Shown: piece after piece, positions 1 through 6,562 of the stretch | Position numbering within the stretch: the first letter of the stretch is position 1 | Layout of the letters: every line of letters begins with the position of its first letter | NCBI GenBank assembly: GCA_965549355.1 | Contig: CBEVGD010000007.1 | Coordinates: 1-30,323 of the forward strand | DNA length: 30,323 nucleotides | Origin: M55B120 sp965549355 | GTDB taxonomy: Bacteria; Actinomycetota; Humimicrobiia; Humimicrobiales; Humimicrobiaceae | Direction: 5' to 3' | Notes under the pieces: generated by a model | What the model saw: only the letters and a program-made list of their open reading frames with translations | Database searches by the model: none | Told to the model about the DNA's origin: nothing | Program-made: the position numbers and the translations under genes

Positions 1-127
1 ATATTAATATATTAGAACCGCAATCATAGCATTAAAAGGTGATATTTTTATACCAGAATTAGTTTCTTAAGGTAAATACCCTTTTTATATCTTTAAATTA
101 TTACTAATAAAGATTAATATAGTCAAT

Positions 128-1054
128 ATGAAATATCTGGTTGTATTAAATCCAAGTGCTGCAAAGGGTGCAGCTTTAAAAAATCAAACAAAAATTGAAA
201 AACTATTAGAGGAGTATTTGTCAGATTATTCACTGATAGTTTCAGCCAAGCCCGGTGATCCCACTATCCTGGCCCGGGAGGCTGCAGAAAAAGACTATGA
301 TGTGGTCGTTGCCGTAGGCGGTGACGGCACTTCAAATGAGATCATTAACGGCCTGATGGCATCTAAGCTTGAAGGTAAGAAAATCCCAAAGCTGGCAGTG
401 ATCCCCGCAGGGCGGGGTAATGATTTTGCTGCTAGTATGGGGATTCCTGCAGAGCTTGAAGATGCTGTAAAAGCAATTACAGCTGGAAAAACGAGAACCA
501 TTGATGTGGGGCAAGTCTTTGGAGGGAATTATCCTCAGGGGAAATTCTTTGGGAATGGAATTGGCATTGGCTTTGATACCATCGTGGGTTTTGAAGCAGC
601 AAAATTACCTGCCTTCCTCTCAGGAATACCGGGTTATTTGATTGCTGCGATAAAAACGATATTTTTGTATTTCAAAGCTCCAACCTTGAGAGTCAAACTT
701 GATAATGAGACTTTTGAACAACAATGTCTGATCATATCAGTTATGAATGGGTGGAGGATGGGCACTTCATTCAAAATGACTCCCTTATCGAAACCTGATG
801 ACGGATTGTTTAGTTTAATGATCATTGATCAAATAAGCAGGATTGGTACTATCAAATTGATGGCCAAAGTTATGGCTGGAACACAAGAAAGTCACCCTTC
901 TGTTAAAATGCCATTGACTGGCAGTATTGAAATCACCGCATTGAAAGGAAGTCTTCCAGTGCATGCTGACGGAGAAACAATTTGCGAAAAGGGAGATTGT
1001 TTGTCTGCGAAAATATTCACAAAGCAGATTGATTTAATAGTTGGAGACCGATAA
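128..1054 (+). CDS. Diacylglycerol kinase family lipid kinase (YegS/BmrU type)
   Basis: The protein is 308 aa, the usual size for the DAGK_cat/YegS-like family. These cytoplasmic or membrane-associated enzymes transfer phosphate from ATP to diacylglycerol or a related lipid. The nucleotide-binding glycine motif GGDGT lies at residues 64-68, inside VVVAVGGDGTSNEIINGL, and the second family motif PAGRGNDFA follows near residues 93-101. The start is ATG, but I see no convincing Shine-Dalgarno sequence. The plsC-like gene starts 3 nt after the stop, so the two are probably one transcript making phosphatidic acid: this enzyme from diacylglycerol, the next by acylating lysophosphatidate. The exact lipid substrate cannot be read from sequence. 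Family confidence is high, substrate confidence low. The first 127 nt of the window hold no gene I can support. Confidence 0.9.
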   Translation: MKYLVVLNPSAAKGAALKNQTKIEKLLEEYLSDYSLIVSAKPGDPTILAREAAEKDYDVVVAVGGDGTSNEIINGLMASKLEGKKIPKLAVIPAGRGNDFAASMGIPAELEDAVKAITAGKTRTIDVGQVFGGNYPQGKFFGNGIGIGFDTIVGFEAAKLPAFLSGIPGYLIAAIKTIFLYFKAPTLRVKLDNETFEQQCLIISVMNGWRMGTSFKMTPLSKPDDGLFSLMIIDQISRIGTIKLMAKVMAGTQESHPSVKMPLTGSIEITALKGSLPVHADGETICEKGDCLSAKIFTKQIDLIVGDR

Positions 1055-1057
1055 TCA

Positions 1058-1816
1058 ATGACTAAACTTCTAACCAACCTTGTTATGAGGTTTATATTAT
1101 TTGTGATATGCAATGTAGATAAAAAAGCATTGAAGGCTGTGCCGTATCAGGGTCCAATGATATTGATCGGTAATCATATAAACTTTTTAGACGTGCTTGC
1201 AGCTTTGACCTTTTCATACCCTCGTAAGATCTTTTTTTTGGTTAAAAAGGAGACATTTGAGACCCCTTTTTTAAGATTCCTATTTAATACCTGGGGGTCC
1301 ATTCCGGTTGATCGAGGTACTGCTGATTTTCAAGCTTTAAACAAAGCAGCCGGCGTTCTCAATCAGGGACATTTTTTTGCAATTGCACCTGAGGGAACAC
1401 GCACAAACGATGGGCGGTTGATCCAGGCACACGCCGGTGTGGTGGTCATTGCCTTGAAAGGTAAAGCTCCGATTATGCCCGTTGTTCAATATGGTGGGGA
1501 AAAGTTTTCTAAGAACATCAAAAAGCTGCGCAGAACAAAGATCACAATGCAGGTTGGCGCGCCATTCATGATTTGCCCGGATAGCGCCTATTCAGGTAAA
1601 GAAGAACGCCAGTTGATTGCAGATGAGATAATGTATCAAATGGCAGAGCTCTTACCAGCAGAGTACCGGGGATATTATTCAGATTTGAGTAAAGCTACGA
1701 CAAACTATTTAAATTTCGATGTACCAATAATTAAATCAATTCACCAGCCTTTGCGGCAAAAGGTTGCAAATGCGGTCAAGAAGTATTTTTTCACCGCCAA
1801 GAACCCTGCCGCGTAA
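1058..1816 (+). CDS. plsC: 1-acyl-sn-glycerol-3-phosphate acyltransferase (PlsC family)
   Basis: The 252-aa protein has both hallmark blocks of the glycerolipid acyltransferase family. The catalytic HX4D motif is NHINFLD (H40, D45), and the glycerol-phosphate binding block is APEGTR (residues 110-115). The known family reaction is acyl transfer to lysophosphatidic acid, giving phosphatidic acid at the cytoplasmic membrane face. A hydrophobic stretch at residues 8-19 could tether it. It follows the lipid kinase after a 3-nt gap and is probably co-transcribed. Arginine codons here are often CGN, whereas the large minus-strand block prefers AGG/AGA, so this pair may have a different history. The exact acyl acceptor is an inference. 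Confidence 0.88.
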   Translation: MTKLLTNLVMRFILFVICNVDKKALKAVPYQGPMILIGNHINFLDVLAALTFSYPRKIFFLVKKETFETPFLRFLFNTWGSIPVDRGTADFQALNKAAGVLNQGHFFAIAPEGTRTNDGRLIQAHAGVVVIALKGKAPIMPVVQYGGEKFSKNIKKLRRTKITMQVGAPFMICPDSAYSGKEERQLIADEIMYQMAELLPAEYRGYYSDLSKATTNYLNFDVPIIKSIHQPLRQKVANAVKKYFFTAKNPAA

Positions 1817-1903
1817 ATCCCTGATCACAACAACTGATCCACTCAATTCTTTAATAGATTGGCCTACAAACCCCACTGTCCTTACCCGATTAGTTGTAGA
1901 CTT

Positions 1904-2299
1904 CTATATAAATATACGCTCTTTTAGATTATACTGCGCTTTAAATAATTTAATATATTCATTACATCTTGCCATCAATTCAATGTGTGACCCGGCATCA
2001 ATAATTTTACCTTCATCCATAACAATAACCTTTTTTGCTCCAATAATAAAAGATAATCTATGGGCCACAATTAAAACGGTTCTATCTTTTGCTATCTCCA
2101 TAATTGACTTATTGATTATTTTTTCTGATTGATAATCTAAAGATGATGTTGCTTCATCAAAAACATGGAATTCGCTAACCCATGAATTACTTGCTACTAG
2201 ATATGCTATAAAAATTGTAAAAACAGCAATACCTATGCTTATAATTGGTGTGTTAAAGGCCATATGCCTGGTTATTCTTTTTATCTTATGATGTTTCAT
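1904..2299 (-). pseudogene. Remnant of an ABC exporter, internal deletion
   Basis: The frame encodes 131 aa made of two pieces that do not normally touch. Residues 1-45 are a basic N-terminus plus one membrane segment (about 17-37), like the start of an exporter or an HlyD-type adaptor. Residues 46-131 are the last part of an ABC ATPase: Walker B and D-loop (VFDEATSSLDYQSE), H-loop (VLIVAHRLS) and the usual tail (DEGKIIDAGSH). Walker A, Q-loop and the LSGGQ signature are absent, so it cannot be a working ATPase. The SSLDYQSE wording resembles type I secretion (HlyB-like) exporters. Just upstream, a 23-codon open stretch ending in MEYETS and TAA overlaps the ATG as in a polycistronic operon, and may be the tail of another lost gene. 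An in-frame deletion of several hundred codons explains this best. Confidence 0.7.
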
Positions 2300-2343
2300 A
2301 TTCCATATATCCCTTTACCCTGTCAATAATGTCATTAACACAA

Positions 2344-2835
2344 TTATATTTTGTTTCTCATTTCTATTCGAAAATCAAAAAAGCCCCAATGTTTGTAAAT
2401 CAGGTGTGCTTTTTCATTTTCAGGATTTACACCAATAGTAATATATTTTATCCCCTTTTTCTTAAACCATTTTTGCGCTTCTAAATATAGCTTGGAGCTG
2501 ATTTTTTCCCCGCGATATTCTTTTTTTACAAATAAATCAGATATATATCCGAACTCCTCATTTTTATATATTGGTATACCTTTTTTAATTTCCAGATTAT
2601 TATAAGCAATAACTGTGCCTTTATCTTCAACGAGATGAATAATACTCTTTTTACTTTTAATAAGTTGTTTTACATATTCTCTAACCATATCAAAGGCATT
2701 GCTTTTCATTGTAAAAAACTCTTCATATCTAGAATTCTTCTTAAGTAGTTTTTCTTTATGTGTTCTGTTAAATTCTTCCCATATCTCCATTATTATCTCC
2801 AGATCTTTTAAACTAGCTTTTCTTATTTTTATCAA
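2344..2835 (-). CDS. GNAT family N-acetyltransferase
   Basis: This is a 163-aa single-domain Gcn5-related acetyltransferase. The acetyl-CoA binding region is ISDLFVKKEYRGEKISSKLY (about residues 98-117), where YRGEKIS replaces the usual Q/RxxGxG/A loop. The C-terminal motif B region contains NPENEKAHLIYKHWGF. The start is TTG at 2835, chosen because AGGAG sits 6 nt upstream and the N-terminus MIKIRKASLKDLE matches the family's usual first strand. The gene is very AT-rich and lysine-rich. It sits between a methyltransferase and a decayed exporter, with the look of accessory cargo. The substrate is unknown and could be a small amine, a peptide or a protein N-terminus. Confidence 0.85.
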   Translation of the reverse strand: MIKIRKASLKDLEIIMEIWEEFNRTHKEKLLKKNSRYEEFFTMKSNAFDMVREYVKQLIKSKKSIIHLVEDKGTVIAYNNLEIKKGIPIYKNEEFGYISDLFVKKEYRGEKISSKLYLEAQKWFKKKGIKYITIGVNPENEKAHLIYKHWGFFDFRIEMRNKI

Positions 2836-2897
2836 TTTTTTCTCCTAAAATACTTCTAGATAGATAAAATATAAAATTCCTTTAAGTTTAAAAATGT

Positions 2898-3527
2898 TCA
2901 TTTTGAAGCTTGTATAACCCAGCGACCTATTTCATCAAGCTCAATCTTTATATCTTTAAACTTTGAAACCATTTTTAAGACGTCTTCTTTTGTATAAAAA
3001 CTATGAGGTAGTCCCTTTTCAGGACCTGATAATGGAATTAAAGTACCTTCCGCAATCTCCTTATAATCTTTAAAGGTTTCCCATTTTTTACTGCTTTTTA
3101 AATCAGGTACACTAATAAAGATTTTTCCATTTTTTATAATTGCTTCATATATTCTATCGACTAAAATTTGAATTTGTTCTTTTATACCATGGTGAATTGT
3201 AGATACTGAAATAACTAAATCATACTGATTTTTAGGAATATTAAATTGAAACATATCAACATATACTATTTTAGATTCAGCACCTAATACCTCTTTAGCT
3301 ATTTCTATTGCGGTTTTGCTTGAATCAATCCCATCTGTTTTGAATCCTCCATTTTGCAGGATGCTTAGATATTTTCCAGTACCGCATCCAATGTCTAAAG
3401 CATATTTTAACTTAAAATTTGATTTGTTCATAAACTTTTTGAATAATGGATGTATTTCTTCTGAGAGGGATGCCCAGGCTTCGCCATTCTTTTGATAATT
3501 TTTATAAATATTATCCCAAATTGTCAT
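2898..3527 (-). CDS. Class I SAM-dependent methyltransferase
   Basis: The 209-aa protein has a Rossmann-type SAM-binding motif I, ALDIGCGTGKYL (residues 43-54), and a matching motif II acidic residue in TDGIDSSKTAIE. The motif IV region is YDLVISVSTIHHGI. This pattern fits the Methyltransf_11/25 group, close to tRNA U34 carboxymethyl/methyltransferases and various small-molecule methyltransferases. The acceptor cannot be named. It is AT-rich like the neighbouring GNAT gene, is separated from it by 62 nt, and could share its transcript. The ATG start has no strong ribosome binding site. Confidence 0.85.
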   Translation of the reverse strand: MTIWDNIYKNYQKNGEAWASLSEEIHPLFKKFMNKSNFKLKYALDIGCGTGKYLSILQNGGFKTDGIDSSKTAIEIAKEVLGAESKIVYVDMFQFNIPKNQYDLVISVSTIHHGIKEQIQILVDRIYEAIIKNGKIFISVPDLKSSKKWETFKDYKEIAEGTLIPLSGPEKGLPHSFYTKEDVLKMVSKFKDIKIELDEIGRWVIQASK

Positions 3528-3590
3528 AATTATGATATCTATTTATAGATTATTAAGCTTAATATTATCAACTAATCTTTTTATTAGAAA

Positions 3591-3610
3591 GAAAAAGCCC
3601 GGTGGCCTGG
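3591..3610 (-). terminator. Weak candidate terminator downstream of tRNA-Lys/tRNA-Leu
   Basis: Read on the minus strand, a short GC-rich hairpin (GCC, 4-nt loop, GGC, plus one G-U pair) is followed by TTTTTCTTTC. It lies about 60 nt after the tRNA-Leu CCA end and before the methyltransferase start. The stem is short, so this is tentative. Confidence 0.3.
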
Positions 3611-3669
3611 AGAGAGGATTATGCTGTTAGAGAATGGAATGCCCCCTTTGTTGGGGAAGAGCCGGATTA

Positions 3670-3756
3670 TGGTGCGAGAGGGGGGACTTGAACCCCCACA
3701 GGTGTTACCCCACTAGATCCTAAGTCTAGCGCGTCTGCCAATTCCGCCACTCTCGC
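3670..3756 (-). tRNA. tRNA-Leu(TAG)
   Basis: A full cloverleaf can be drawn with acceptor stem GCGAGAG/CTCTCGC. The anticodon loop is CTTAGGA (anticodon TAG), a long variable arm as in class II tRNAs is present, and the T loop is TTCAAGT. The discriminator is A, as expected for leucine. CCA is encoded. It lies 7 nt after tRNA-Lys and is presumably co-transcribed with it. Confidence 0.95.
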
Positions 3757-3763
3757 AAAAAAA

Positions 3764-3839
3764 TGGTGAGCCGTACAGGGATCGAACCTGTGACACCCTG
3801 ATTAAGAGTCAGGTGCTCTACCAGCTGAGCTAACGGCCC
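3764..3839 (-). tRNA. tRNA-Lys(CTT)
   Basis: The 76-nt cloverleaf has acceptor GGGCCGT/ACGGCTC (one G-U pair) and D arm GCTCAGCTGGTAGAGC. The anticodon loop CTCTTAA gives anticodon CTT, the T loop is TTCGATC, the discriminator is A, and CCA is encoded. It is first of a Lys-Leu pair. Confidence 0.95.
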
Positions 3840-3843
3840 ACAT

Positions 3844-3902
3844 AAGAAAATAAAAATACGAATCTGTCATGTTTCTGCGGCTGGCTCTATTATTTCAGAT
3901 TC
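3844..3902 (-). terminator. Possible terminator between tRNA-Arg(TCG) and tRNA-Lys
   Basis: On the minus strand a perfect 7-bp inverted repeat, GAATCTG (3902-3896) and CAGATTC (3866-3860), has a loop of about 29 nt. It is followed by a T-rich run (ATTTTTATTTTC). It would end the His-Arg(TCG) transcript. The large loop makes it uncertain, and no clear promoter for tRNA-Lys is visible in the same gap. Confidence 0.3.
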
Positions 3903-3917
3903 CAAAACTTATATAAC

Positions 3918-3994
3918 TGGCACGCCTGGAGGGATTCGAACCCCCGACCTGCGGATTCGAAGTCCGTCGCTCTATCCAGCTGAGCTACAGGCGC
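3918..3994 (-). tRNA. tRNA-Arg(TCG)
   Basis: The 77-nt cloverleaf has acceptor GCGCCTG/CAGGCGT, anticodon loop CTTCGAA (anticodon TCG), discriminator G and encoded CCA. Position 27:43 is an A-C mismatch in the anticodon stem. It differs at only five positions from the tRNA-Arg(TCT) gene at 4239-4315. It lies 12 nt after tRNA-His, so the two are probably processed from one transcript. Confidence 0.93.
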
Positions 3995-4006
3995 GCGGTA
4001 AAATTA

Positions 4007-4083
4007 TGGGGTGAGAAACGGGGATCGAACCCGCGACATCAGGAACCACAATCCTGCGCTCTACCAACTGAGCTATTCCCACC
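4007..4083 (-). tRNA. tRNA-His(GTG)
   Basis: The 77-nt gene includes an encoded extra G at position -1, opposite discriminator C, which is the identity pair for histidine. Acceptor is GTGGGAA/TTCTCAC with one G-U pair, the anticodon loop is TTGTGGT, the T loop is TTCGATC, and CCA is encoded. Confidence 0.95.
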
Positions 4084-4169
4084 ACGAATATCATCAGACA
4101 TCTGCTAAATCATTACACAATAACTCTAACATGCAATATATCAAACGTCCAATAATGGCAATAAAATTC

Positions 4170-4192
4170 AAAAAACATGCGCCAATGGCATG
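4170..4192 (-). terminator. Rho-independent terminator after tRNA-Arg(TCT)
   Basis: Read on the minus strand, the stem CATGC (4192-4188) pairs with GCATG (4180-4176) around a CATTGGC loop that can extend the stem (GCC/GGC). It is followed at once by six T. It sits about 47 nt after the tRNA-Arg(TCT) CCA end, so that gene looks like a separate transcription unit from tRNA-His. Confidence 0.6.
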
Positions 4193-4238
4193 CTTTTCCT
4201 ACCAATTCTACTGTTCAAAACTTTTAACTGCAATAAAC

Positions 4239-4315
<77 letters not shown>

Positions 4316-4397
4316 AAACCTTTAAATATCTTAAAGAATTTCTATATAAATCCTGCTTGCCGGCTTTCCTTTTAAACTCTATTTTTACCAGATTAAT

Positions 4398-4426
4398 ACT
4401 TTAGTTAAATTTCAAATAGAAGTCAA
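4398..4426 (-). promoter_or_regulatory. Promoter candidate for tRNA-Arg(TCT)
   Basis: On the minus strand TTGACT (4426-4421) and TAAAGT (4403-4398) are separated by exactly 17 nt. The start would be near 4391, giving a 5' leader of about 75 nt before the tRNA. The surrounding 299-nt gap (4316-4614) otherwise holds only a weaker plus-strand promoter candidate for the next gene and no open frame that I recognise. Confidence 0.5.
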
Positions 4427-4562
4427 GCTTTCAGGTACTTTTTTAAATAACAAGACAGGCCCCCGGTTTATATTTGATTTACATTTGAAAATAGGATGCT
4501 TTCCGTCTAAAATATAGAAACTGGTCATGATGCCTGCTCTTTTTAAAACATTGGAAATCTTT

Positions 4563-4592
4563 TTGACCTATTAATGTATAGATTTTTTTTAT
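4563..4592 (+). promoter_or_regulatory. Weak promoter candidate for the PLDc_N-like gene
   Basis: TTGACC (4563-4568) is followed after 18 nt by TTTTAT (4587-4592), a poor -10 element in a T-rich run. The transcript would begin just before the AAGGAG ribosome binding site at 4604-4609. Confidence 0.28.
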
Positions 4593-4614
4593 TATTTGAG
4601 CTTAAGGAGCAATC

Positions 4615-4926
4615 TTGGAGGAATTACTAACAATATTAATCGGTATCTTTACAGCAGCCTCTTTTTCAATCTATGGGGTCCTGATGATGCTATGGGCATA
4701 TTATATGTTCATTACTTCTATTATTAGTGTTGTCTTTTTCGTATTCTGGATAATTGCTTTAATAGACTGTGTAAAACGGGATGAAAAAGATTTCGCCGTC
4801 GGAGGGCCGAATGCAAAGCTGCTCTGGATTCTTCTTCTGGTACTGGTCAGAGGCGTAGTCGCAGTAGTATACTATCTTGTTATAATGCATAAAAAAACGC
4901 CGGGGATAACAAAAAAGAGAAAATAA
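4615..4926 (+). CDS. Small membrane protein with PLDc_N-like domain
   Basis: The 103-aa product has three hydrophobic segments (about 5-30, 31-51 and 68-90). The loop IALIDCVKRDEKDFAVGGPNAK followed by LLWILLLVLVRGVVAVVYYL matches the pattern of the PLDc_N family (phospholipase D/cardiolipin synthase N-terminal membrane module), which also occurs as stand-alone small proteins of unknown role. No phospholipase HKD motif is present, so no enzyme activity is implied. The start is TTG, chosen for an AAGGAG placed 5 nt upstream. The gene runs against the surrounding tRNA genes, and its stop codon directly abuts the CCA end of tRNA-Gly. It has a basic tail (KKTPGITKKRK). Confidence 0.75.
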   Translation: MEELLTILIGIFTAASFSIYGVLMMLWAYYMFITSIISVVFFVFWIIALIDCVKRDEKDFAVGGPNAKLLWILLLVLVRGVVAVVYYLVIMHKKTPGITKKRK

Positions 4927-5003
4927 TGGAGCGGGAAACGGGATTCGAACCCGCGACCCTCAGCTTGGAAGGCTGACGCTCTAGCCAACTGAGCTATTCC
5001 CGC
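4927..5003 (-). tRNA. tRNA-Gly(TCC)
   Basis: The 77-nt cloverleaf has acceptor GCGGGAA/TTCCCGC, anticodon loop CTTCCAA (anticodon TCC), discriminator T (common for glycine) and encoded CCA. There is no spacer between its CCA end and the stop codon of the convergent small membrane protein gene. It follows tRNA-Pro after 20 nt. Confidence 0.95.
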
Positions 5004-5023
5004 CCAATACAAAAATATGGATC

Positions 5024-5102
5024 TGGTCGGGGTGAGAGGATTTGAACCTCCGACCCCCTGCTCCCAAAGCAGGTGCGCTAAACCAAACTGCGCCACACCC
5101 CG
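5024..5102 (-). tRNA. tRNA-Pro(TGG)
   Basis: The 79-nt cloverleaf has acceptor CGGGGTG/CACCCCG, anticodon loop TTTGGGA (anticodon TGG), T loop TTCAAAT, discriminator A and encoded CCA. The C1-G72 first pair is the bacterial proline identity feature. It is first of a Pro-Gly pair. Confidence 0.95.
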
Positions 5103-5130
5103 ATAAACACCCTTTAACAGAGCAGTGGAT

Positions 5131-5158
5131 ATAATATCATATTTCTATGATTTTACAA
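5131..5158 (-). promoter_or_regulatory. Promoter candidate for tRNA-Pro/tRNA-Gly
   Basis: On the minus strand TTGTAA (5158-5153) and TATTAT (5136-5131) are 16 nt apart. Initiation would fall near 5124, about 22 nt before tRNA-Pro. The -35 element lies inside the end of rdgB and inside a perfect palindrome, so access could be affected by whatever uses that palindrome. Confidence 0.4.
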
Positions 5159-5173
5159 TAAAATCATAGAAAT
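5141..5173. repeat. Perfect 15-bp inverted repeat across the rdgB stop codon
   Basis: The arms ATTTCTATGATTTTA (5141-5155) and TAAAATCATAGAAAT (5159-5173) are perfectly complementary around a 3-nt loop. The palindrome covers the last codons and the TAG stop of rdgB. As RNA it would form a strong AT-rich hairpin with no T run after it in the rdgB direction, so it is not a textbook terminator. It could protect the mRNA 3' end or bind a dimeric protein. Confidence 0.9.
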
Positions 5174-5741
5174 CTGCCAGTGCTTTACCCCGGTGGCTTA
5201 TTTTATTTTTTTCTCTATGATCAAGCTCAGCCATGGTCCTGTCGTATCCTCCAGGGATAAAAATTGAGTCATACCCAAAGCCTCCGGCGCCTTTTTCTTC
5301 AAACCCAATACTGCCTTCGCATACCCCGTCAGTTTTGAAGATCAGACCCTTTCCCAAATCCCATAAAATCATACTGCATACAAATCTGGCAGATCTCTTG
5401 CCGGGGTCTTTTATATTCCTTATCTTATCCAGCAATTTATCTCTGTTCTCTTTATCAGTCGCATGCGGTCCCGCAAATCTGGAGGACCATACTCCCGGCT
5501 TTCCATCCAATGCATCCACAATCAATCCGGAATCATCCGCAAGAGCTGCTTTCCCGGTAAATTTTGAAATAGCTTCTGCTTTTATTATCGCATTATCCAG
5601 AAAACTATCGCCGGTTTCTTCTATGTCCGGAATTTTTTCAAAATCTTCAAATGTCAACCAGTCTATTTTTGAGATGGCATTATCATAATTTATTATTTCT
5701 GCTATCTTACCCTTATTCTTTGAAGCGATTACGATTTCCAA
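5145..5741 (-). CDS. rdgB: XTP/dITP pyrophosphatase (RdgB/HAM1 family)
   Basis: The 198-aa protein matches the full length of this house-cleaning enzyme, which hydrolyses dITP, XTP and related purine triphosphates to monophosphates and pyrophosphate. Visible family motifs are the N-terminal ASKNKGKIAEI (residues 6-16), the catalytic ADDSGLIVDAL (68-78, D70) with PGVWSSRFAG, and the base-recognition blocks GFGYDSIF and SHRGKAL. The start is TTG at 5741, with AAGGA a few bases upstream and the family-typical MEIVIAS beginning. It lies 51 nt after rph, and murI is just before rph. The rph-rdgB and murI-rph-rdgB orders are common in bacteria. Its last codons lie in a perfect palindrome. Confidence 0.95.
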   Translation of the reverse strand: MEIVIASKNKGKIAEIINYDNAISKIDWLTFEDFEKIPDIEETGDSFLDNAIIKAEAISKFTGKAALADDSGLIVDALDGKPGVWSSRFAGPHATDKENRDKLLDKIRNIKDPGKRSARFVCSMILWDLGKGLIFKTDGVCEGSIGFEEKGAGGFGYDSIFIPGGYDRTMAELDHREKNKISHRGKALADFYDFIVKS

Positions 5742-5792
5742 AATATTTCCTTATTTATAGCATGTTTATTTAAATTCTTATTATATATTCTC

Positions 5793-6536
5793 TTATTGCT
5801 TTGATGCCTGCGGTCTCTGGCTCAGAATCTTTTTCTGTAATTCTATTATACCGGTTATTGCCTGCATAGCTTTCCCGAGCATCTCGTCAAACTGCCCCCT
5901 GGAAAAAGGCGCGCCTTCCGCAGTCGATTGGACCTCGATCAGATTATCTTTTGAATTGGCCACGACATTCATATCGACTTCAGCCTTTGAGTCCTCACTA
6001 AAGCATAGATCCACCATTATTTCCCCATCTACGATCCCTACGCTTATAGCAGCAGCAAAGCTTTCTATGGGCATCTCATTGATTAGTTTTTTATCTATCA
6101 TCCCCTGAAGGCAGTCGAAAAGAGCTATAAAGCTTCCGGTTATAGAAGCAGTTCTTGTCCCTCCATCAGCTTCTATCACATCGCAATCTATCCAGATCGT
6201 TCTTTCTCCTATCTTACTAAGGTCCACTGCAGCTCTCAGCGATCTTCCAATGAGCCTCTGTATCTCATGCGTCCTTCCATTTATTCTTCCCGAAGCCTGG
6301 GGCCTGATGATCCTTCGGTGAGTTGAGCCCGGTATCATATCATATTCAGCGGTTATCCAGCCGGTTTTTTTGCCTCTCAGAAATGGCGGGACCTTATCTT
6401 CAAAGGTTGCGGTACAGACTATGCGGGTATTTCCCATCTCGATAAAAACGGATCCGTCTGCATGGGAAATATATTTTCTGGTTATCTTTATATCCCTGAT
6501 TTCATCATTTTTTCTTCCATTCAATCTTCCCGGCAT
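5793..6536 (-). CDS. rph: Ribonuclease PH
   Basis: The 247-aa protein is a phosphate-dependent 3'-5' exoribonuclease that trims tRNA 3' ends and acts as a hexamer in the cytoplasm. Diagnostic stretches are the start PGRLNGRKNDEIR, the RNA-binding GWITAEYDMIPGSTHRR with INGRTHEIQRLIGRSLRA, and the phosphate-binding DCDVIEADGGTRTASITG with GQFDEML near the C-terminus. The ATG start has AAAGG upstream. It is 26 nt downstream of murI and 51 nt upstream of rdgB, and the tRNA cluster follows, a sensible setting for a tRNA-processing nuclease. Confidence 0.96.
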   Translation of the reverse strand: MPGRLNGRKNDEIRDIKITRKYISHADGSVFIEMGNTRIVCTATFEDKVPPFLRGKKTGWITAEYDMIPGSTHRRIIRPQASGRINGRTHEIQRLIGRSLRAAVDLSKIGERTIWIDCDVIEADGGTRTASITGSFIALFDCLQGMIDKKLINEMPIESFAAAISVGIVDGEIMVDLCFSEDSKAEVDMNVVANSKDNLIEVQSTAEGAPFSRGQFDEMLGKAMQAITGIIELQKKILSQRPQASKQ

Positions 6537-6562
6537 TTTATACCTTTCTATCGTGTTATTTA

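Noticed and set aside
8..69. Short open stretch at the left edge reading IRTAIIALKGDIFIPELVS
   Set aside because: It is closed by a TAA at 5-7 in the same frame, so at most it is a remnant. No homologue is recognised.
1817..1903. Imperfect inverted repeat CAACTGATC ... GATTAGTTG after plsC
   Set aside because: It has a mismatch and a spacer of several dozen nt with no T run, so it is not distinguishable from chance.
3670..3700. Search for an attachment-site direct repeat of the tRNA-Leu 3' end
   Set aside because: No second copy of the tRNA-Leu 3' end was found in the window, so an integrated element cannot be claimed.
4872..5096. Open frame antisense to tRNA-Gly and tRNA-Pro encoding a 74-aa product
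   Set aside because: It is a translation across tRNA sequence (the IAQLARASAFQAEGRG wording recurs as a database artefact), not a gene.
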